Positions 21,634-24,492 of a DNA stretch of 24,492 bases are shown in pieces. Location: positions 1-24,492 of the forward strand of contig CAJTJA010000035.1 in the NCBI GenBank assembly GCA_910576845.1, given 5' to 3'. Origin of the DNA: an uncultured Oscillibacter sp. (GTDB taxonomy: Bacteria; Bacillota; Clostridia; Oscillospirales; Oscillospiraceae). The position numbers and the translations under genes were made by a program. The notes under the pieces are model-generated. The model was not told the origin of the DNA, did no database searches, and was given only the letters and a program-made list of their open reading frames with translations. The number at the start of each line of letters is the position of its first letter. Positions within the stretch are counted from its first letter, which is position 1.

Positions 21634-21757
21634 CACCTTTTTGAAAAAAACTCAAAATTTTTTCCCTTCTGATTTCTGCCTTTTAGACAGAAGCAAAACG
21701 GCACAACAAAAAACGTTCACCTGAAGCTTAACGAAGAGATTCTGGCAGGGAAGCGAA

Positions 21758-21821
21758 GGAATTCCCCATCCGGCGAAACCTCCTGCTCACAATCAGAAGG
21801 TGCGGCGGCAAGGGGAATTCC
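21758..21821 (-). other. 64-base hairpin between tRNA-Gly and tRNA-Cys
   Basis: GGAATTCCCC (21758-21767) and GGGGAATTCC (21812-21821) are perfect complements around a 44-base loop with an inner CGGCG/CGCCG-like pairing. It lies five bases past the tRNA-Gly CCA. It has no T run directly after the stem, so processing or an unknown RNA is as likely as termination. Confidence 0.4.
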
Positions 21822-21826
21822 CAAAT

Positions 21827-21902
21827 TGGAGCGGGCAACGAGGCTCGAACTCGCTACCTCCACCTTGGCAAGGTGGCGCTCTACCAGATGAGCTATGCCC
21901 GC
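21827..21902 (-). tRNA. tRNA-Gly(GCC)
   Basis: The minus strand begins GCGGGCATAGCTCATCTGG and ends GCCCGCTCCA. The loop TTGCCAA between CCACC and GGTGG gives anticodon GCC; CCA is encoded. Confidence 0.97.
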
Positions 21903-21906
21903 AAAA

Positions 21907-21982
21907 TGGTGCCCAGAGCCGGAATCGAACCAGCGACACGTGGATTTTCAGTCCACTGCTCTACCAACTGAGCTATCTGGGC
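21907..21982 (-). tRNA. tRNA-Phe(GAA)
   Basis: The minus strand begins GCCCAGATAGCTCAGTTGG and ends CTGGGCACCA. The anticodon loop CTGAAAA between GTGGA and TCCAC gives GAA; CCA is encoded. Confidence 0.97.
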
Positions 21983-21985
21983 AAG

Positions 21986-22062
21986 TGGCGACCCGGAACG
22001 GGCTCGAACCGTCGACCTCTAGCGTGACAGGCTAGCGTTCTAACCAACTGAACTACCGGGCC
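21986..22062 (-). tRNA. tRNA-Asp(GTC)
   Basis: The minus strand begins GGCCCGGTAGTTCAGTTGG and ends CCGGGTCGCCA. The anticodon loop CTGTCAC between CTAGC and GCTAG gives GTC; CCA is encoded. Confidence 0.97.
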
Positions 22063-22096
22063 ATTTATTGAACGAGAGGGGATAAAGAAAAAGAGC

Positions 22097-22173
22097 TGGT
22101 GGGAACAACTGGACTCGAACCAGTGACCCCCTGCTTGTAAGGCAGATGCTCTAACCAGCTGAGCTATGCTCCC
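22097..22173 (-). tRNA. tRNA-Val(TAC)
   Basis: The minus strand begins GGGAGCATAGCTCAGCTGG and ends TGTTCCCACCA. The anticodon loop CTTACAA between CTGC and GCAG gives TAC; CCA is encoded. First tRNA of the cluster. Confidence 0.97.
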
Positions 22174-22204
22174 GGGTCACCCTTCACGTCAAACGGCAAT
22201 AATC

Positions 22205-22233
22205 AGTATACGAAAAGAATCCGGTTTTGTCAA
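22205..22233 (-). promoter_or_regulatory. Promoter of the tRNA cluster
   Basis: Minus strand: consensus TTGACA (22233-22228), 17 bases, TATACT (22210-22205), with a start about 25-30 bases ahead of tRNA-Val. It is among the strongest promoters in the window, as expected for stable RNA. Confidence 0.85.
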
Positions 22234-22499
22234 GCCATATTTTAAAATTTTTCTGTTTTTTCCAAAGTTTCTGGGAACTGTTTAAAAACCGGTGAAATGC
22301 CGGAAGACGGCTTTTGGGGTGCGGAGAGCCTGCGGCTGGGAAAGGGCCTTCGCAGCCATTGGGCCAGATACGCCGGACAGACCAGCAGACGGAAAAGAGA
22401 GCCAATCGTGTGAGAAGCGCCCTATTCCGGCAAGTCAGAGGATAATCTGAGCCATTACCGCTAAACGGAAGCGCTTCCGCCCAAGCCGTTTCCATGCGG
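22234..22499. other. Gap between the tRNA promoter and the pseudouridine synthase
   Basis: No gene is supported. The only structure of note is CGGAAGCGCTTCCG (22466-22479), a perfect 14-base palindrome 21 bases past the stop of the pseudouridine synthase gene. It has no T run and only partial resemblance to a CcpA/LacI-family site. Confidence 0.4.
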
Positions 22500-23417
22500 T
22501 CATCCCCGGACCGCCAGCTTTTGGAGCTGGGCCCGGAACTCTTCCGGCAAAGGGCAGTGAAGCTCCACCGCATCCCCGGTTCGGGGATGAATGAACCGGA
22601 GCCCTGCCGCATGAAGACACTGGCCCTGGAGGCCAGGGACAGGCTTCTTTGTTCCGTAGACTGTGTCACCGAGAATTGGATGGCCCAGGCAGGCCATATG
22701 AACCCGGATTTGATGCGTCCGGCCGGTTTCCAAGCGGCAGCGGAGATGGGTGTGGCCGGAAAGGTATTCCAACACCTCCCAATTGGTGATGGCGGGGCGG
22801 CCGTTGGGTACTACCGCCATTTTTTTCCGATCTGTGGGGTGGCGGCCGATGGGGGCGTTTACTGTTCCCGCGTTTTCAGGCAAGCTGCCAATGACGATGC
22901 ATTCATAAGTTCGGGCCAGACTGTGATCCTGAAGCTGAAGAGCGAGGGCCTGATGGGCAAAGTCATTTTTGGCGGCGATGATAAGTCCGGAAGTATCCCG
23001 ATCAATGCGGTGGACGATACCTGGGCGCAGGGATCCGCCCACTCCGGAAAGACTGCCGTGGCAGTGGTACAGCAGGGCATTGACCAAGGTCCCGTCTGGG
23101 TGGCCGGGAGCGGGATGGACAACCAGCCCTTTGGGTTTATTTATTACAACAACATCCCCATCTTCATAGACAATGTCCAAAGGGATATTCTGAGGAGCGG
23201 CGTCGATAGGTTCCGGGTCCGGGAGAGAGACCGTCAGGGTTTCCGTCCCGGTGAGGCGGTAATTTTTCGCCAGGGCTTTCCCGGCTTGAAGAACCCGGCC
23301 TTCCTCCAGGAGACGCTGGGCGGCAGAGCGGGTGAGATTTTCGAGCTGTGCTGCGAGCCAAGCATCCACGCGGCTTCCGGCGTCAGCCGCCGTGGGGCGG
23401 AGCGTCAGCGTTTCCAT
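22500..23417 (-). CDS. RluD-family 23S rRNA/tRNA pseudouridine synthase
   Basis: Converts specific uridines in structured RNA to pseudouridine. The 305-residue protein has an N-terminal S4 RNA-binding domain (about residues 12-60) and the RluA/RluD catalytic domain: VVVINKPKGLVVHPAPGH (89-106), then PGIVHRIDRDTSGLI, where Asp139 in the HRxDxxTSG motif is the expected catalytic residue, and LETGRTHQIRVHMACLGHPI. The exact target (RluD, RluB-like or another) cannot be settled from the sequence. The start ATG at 23417 has AGGAG eight bases upstream; an ATG six bases earlier is too close to that site. It overlaps the end of lspA by 35 bases, so the two are one operon. Confidence 0.93.
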   Translation of the reverse strand: METLTLRPTAADAGSRVDAWLAAQLENLTRSAAQRLLEEGRVLQAGKALAKNYRLTGTETLTVSLPDPEPIDAAPQNIPLDIVYEDGDVVVINKPKGLVVHPAPGHPDGTLVNALLYHCHGSLSGVGGSLRPGIVHRIDRDTSGLIIAAKNDFAHQALALQLQDHSLARTYECIVIGSLPENAGTVNAPIGRHPTDRKKMAVVPNGRPAITNWEVLEYLSGHTHLRCRLETGRTHQIRVHMACLGHPILGDTVYGTKKPVPGLQGQCLHAAGLRFIHPRTGDAVELHCPLPEEFRAQLQKLAVRG

Positions 23418-23892
23418 CGGCATTCTCCTTTTTGTCATACTTTTCGTAAAACCACTGGAAATAGACCAATCCCAGCATACAGCCGGAGACGATGCACATG
23501 TCGGCCACATTGAAGACAGGATAATTTATAAACTGGAAGTTAAACATGTCTATCACATAACCCAAACGGACCCGGTCCAGAATGTTTCCAAGGCCGCCGG
23601 AGACAATGAGGCATCCCGCCAGCACTCCCAGCGGGTGCCGGATCACTTGCCGGACGAGAACCGTCAAAATAGCCAGAACAATGCAGCTGGTGGCGACGAC
23701 CAGAAGCCAGCGCATTCCGGAGAAGCTGGACCATGCCGCGCCATAATTGTGGACAGTCCGCAGTTCTATCAGTCCCGGCAGAAGAGGGCGGGCCTCCCCT
23801 AAGGGGAGCGTGAGAGCGATATAGTGTTTGATCCACTGGTCAAGCGCCAGCAGGGCCAGTGCCAGCGAAGCGGAAAGAGTGGTGGAAAGCAT
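23383..23892 (-). CDS. lspA: Lipoprotein signal peptidase (signal peptidase II)
   Basis: Inner-membrane aspartyl protease that removes signal peptides from lipoproteins such as the PhnD-like protein in this window. The 169-residue protein has four hydrophobic helices. The active-site aspartates are in GYVIDMFNF (Asp115) and FNVADM (Asp131), and GGLGNILDRVRLG precedes the first. The NxGAAFS box reads HNYGAAWSSF. AAAGGAGG lies eight bases ahead of the ATG. The lspA-rluD pair is a common Firmicute arrangement. Confidence 0.95.
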   Translation of the reverse strand: MLSTTLSASLALALLALDQWIKHYIALTLPLGEARPLLPGLIELRTVHNYGAAWSSFSGMRWLLVVATSCIVLAILTVLVRQVIRHPLGVLAGCLIVSGGLGNILDRVRLGYVIDMFNFQFINYPVFNVADMCIVSGCMLGLVYFQWFYEKYDKKENADGNADAPPHGG

Positions 23893-23931
23893 GGCGGAGC
23901 CTCCTTTAGGGGAAAATGATATTACCTTGAC

Positions 23932-23960
23932 AGTTTACACGTTTTGAGGAGAAAAGGCAA
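23932..23960 (-). promoter_or_regulatory. Possible promoter of lspA-rluD
   Basis: Minus strand: TTGCCT (23960-23955), 17 bases, TAAACT (23937-23932), about 40 bases before the lspA start. Both boxes deviate, so this is tentative. Confidence 0.4.
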
Positions 23961-24007
23961 GAGAAGTATTCCGGCGGCGGGTCTCCAGAGCGTTTATAAA
24001 AACCATC

Positions 24008-24036
24008 TTGCGGGAAAACAGCGGCTGTGATATCAT
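24008..24036 (+). promoter_or_regulatory. Promoter of the small alpha-beta-barrel gene
   Basis: TTGCGG (24008-24013), 17 bases, TATCAT (24031-24036), about 38 bases before the ATG. Confidence 0.55.
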
Positions 24037-24074
24037 GGGAACGGTTAATTAAAATTTAAGGAAGGAGAGCGCAT

Positions 24075-24374
24075 ATGGCAAAAACCGCCTGGATTTTTTC
24101 CTATAAGCTGAAAAAGAATGTGACCCCGGAGGAGTTTATGGAACGAACCCAGAGGCTCCACGACGATGTTATTTCCAAGGCGAAGGGGTTCCTTTCCTGG
24201 GAGCACTATGTACAGGACGAAACATGGACGGACTTTGTCCTGTGGGAGACAGAGGAAGACGCGCAAAACGCCACCACAGTGGGACAGGGAACAGAGGCGG
24301 CGGAAGCATTCTACGCCTGCATCCGCATGGTGACATGCCGGGCCTTGATTTCCCGATTCGTGAAAAAATACTAA
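24075..24374 (+). CDS. Uncharacterised small protein, dimeric alpha-beta-barrel-like
   Basis: A 99-residue soluble protein. The order strand (WIFSYKLKK), helix (TPEEFMERTQRLHDDV), strand (GFLSWEHYVQD), strand (WTDFVLWET), helix (EEDAQNATTVGQGTEAAEAF), strand fits the ferredoxin-like fold of antibiotic-biosynthesis-monooxygenase-like and stress-response dimeric barrels. Similar short proteins in Clostridia are annotated only as hypothetical, and I see no catalytic signature, so no reaction is proposed. GGAAGGAGAG lies about seven bases ahead of the ATG. It has its own promoter and a hairpin terminator. Confidence 0.75.
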   Translation: MAKTAWIFSYKLKKNVTPEEFMERTQRLHDDVISKAKGFLSWEHYVQDETWTDFVLWETEEDAQNATTVGQGTEAAEAFYACIRMVTCRALISRFVKKY

Positions 24375-24393
24375 GATTAAGATGAAGATAAAG

Positions 24394-24413
24394 GCCCCGC
24401 CGGGAGGCGGGGC
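24394..24413 (+). terminator. Terminator after the small alpha-beta-barrel gene
   Basis: Eight-base GC stem GCCCCGCC/GGCGGGGC with a GGGA loop. GATGAA upstream can also pair with TTCATC downstream across a bulge. The T tail is poor (TTCATCC). Confidence 0.6.
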
Positions 24414-24492
24414 TTCATCCTGTCGAAAAATGGGAAAATTACATTGACGGGAAGGAAGGGTGTGTGCGGGAAACCCAGGAAGGGTTTCCTGC

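Noticed and set aside
21519..22173. tRNA cluster as an integration site of a mobile element
   Set aside because: No integrase, no partial tRNA duplication and no flanking direct repeat are visible; all five tRNAs are intact with encoded CCA.
22466..22479. CGGAAGCGCTTCCG as a CcpA/LacI-type operator
   Set aside because: It is a perfect palindrome but mismatches the cre consensus at four positions and lies downstream of a gene rather than at a promoter.

Overview
The window looks like a chromosomal segment of a GC-rich, low-oxygen Firmicute (Clostridia, most likely Oscillospiraceae of the Flavonifractor/Oscillibacter kind). This is inferred from strong AGGAGG ribosome binding sites, sigma-A promoters with 17-base spacers, a V-type ATPase operon of the ntp type, rubrerythrin, NiaR, a DUF4179 anti-sigma protein, TPP riboswitches ahead of a thiamine salvage set, and heavy use of G/C at third codon positions. 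No phage, plasmid, CRISPR or rRNA gene is visible.

Layout. Positions 1-2460 (minus) hold the start of a V-type ATPase operon in the order H/F-like stalk subunit, I, K (K runs off the left edge). Then come two small minus-strand genes (DUF4180 and DUF3795) separated by a roughly 650-base gap with a strong promoter, hairpins and one arm of a repeat. From 4.2 to 7.1 kb are niaR and a MATE exporter on plus, and a SAM-dependent methyltransferase on minus that carries a frameshift. metG (7.4-9.4 kb) and rubrerythrin (9.6-10.2 kb) follow on plus. The rubrerythrin start is preceded by a perfect 13-base inverted repeat that contains its Shine-Dalgarno sequence.

From 10.2 to 15.4 kb are an orphan PhnD-like lipoprotein (minus), a GNAT acetyltransferase with a probable orphan Imm22 immunity protein (plus), a 167-base fold-back repeat, an ECF sigma factor with its overlapping DUF4179 anti-sigma partner (plus, with a candidate self-recognised promoter), and a ComEC-like MBL-fold hydrolase (minus).

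Positions 15.5-20.6 kb are a divergent thiamine salvage locus: thiE-thiD-cytX on minus and thiW-thiM on plus, each arm behind its own TPP riboswitch and terminator. Together they import HMP (CytX) and thiazole (ThiW), phosphorylate them (ThiD, ThiM) and couple them (ThiE), with no de novo thiC or thiG in view. The plus arm has a putative 141-base inverted-repeat insertion and a further 280 unexplained bases between riboswitch and thiW.

The right end holds a ZIP metal transporter (plus), five tRNA genes on minus (transcribed Val, Asp, Phe, Gly, Cys), lspA with an overlapping RluD-family pseudouridine synthase (minus), and a small dimeric alpha-beta-barrel-like protein (plus). I found no convincing new multi-gene system. 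The points most worth checking are the rubrerythrin leader, the two fold-back repeat elements, the broken methyltransferase, the orphan immunity gene and the long DUF4180 leader.
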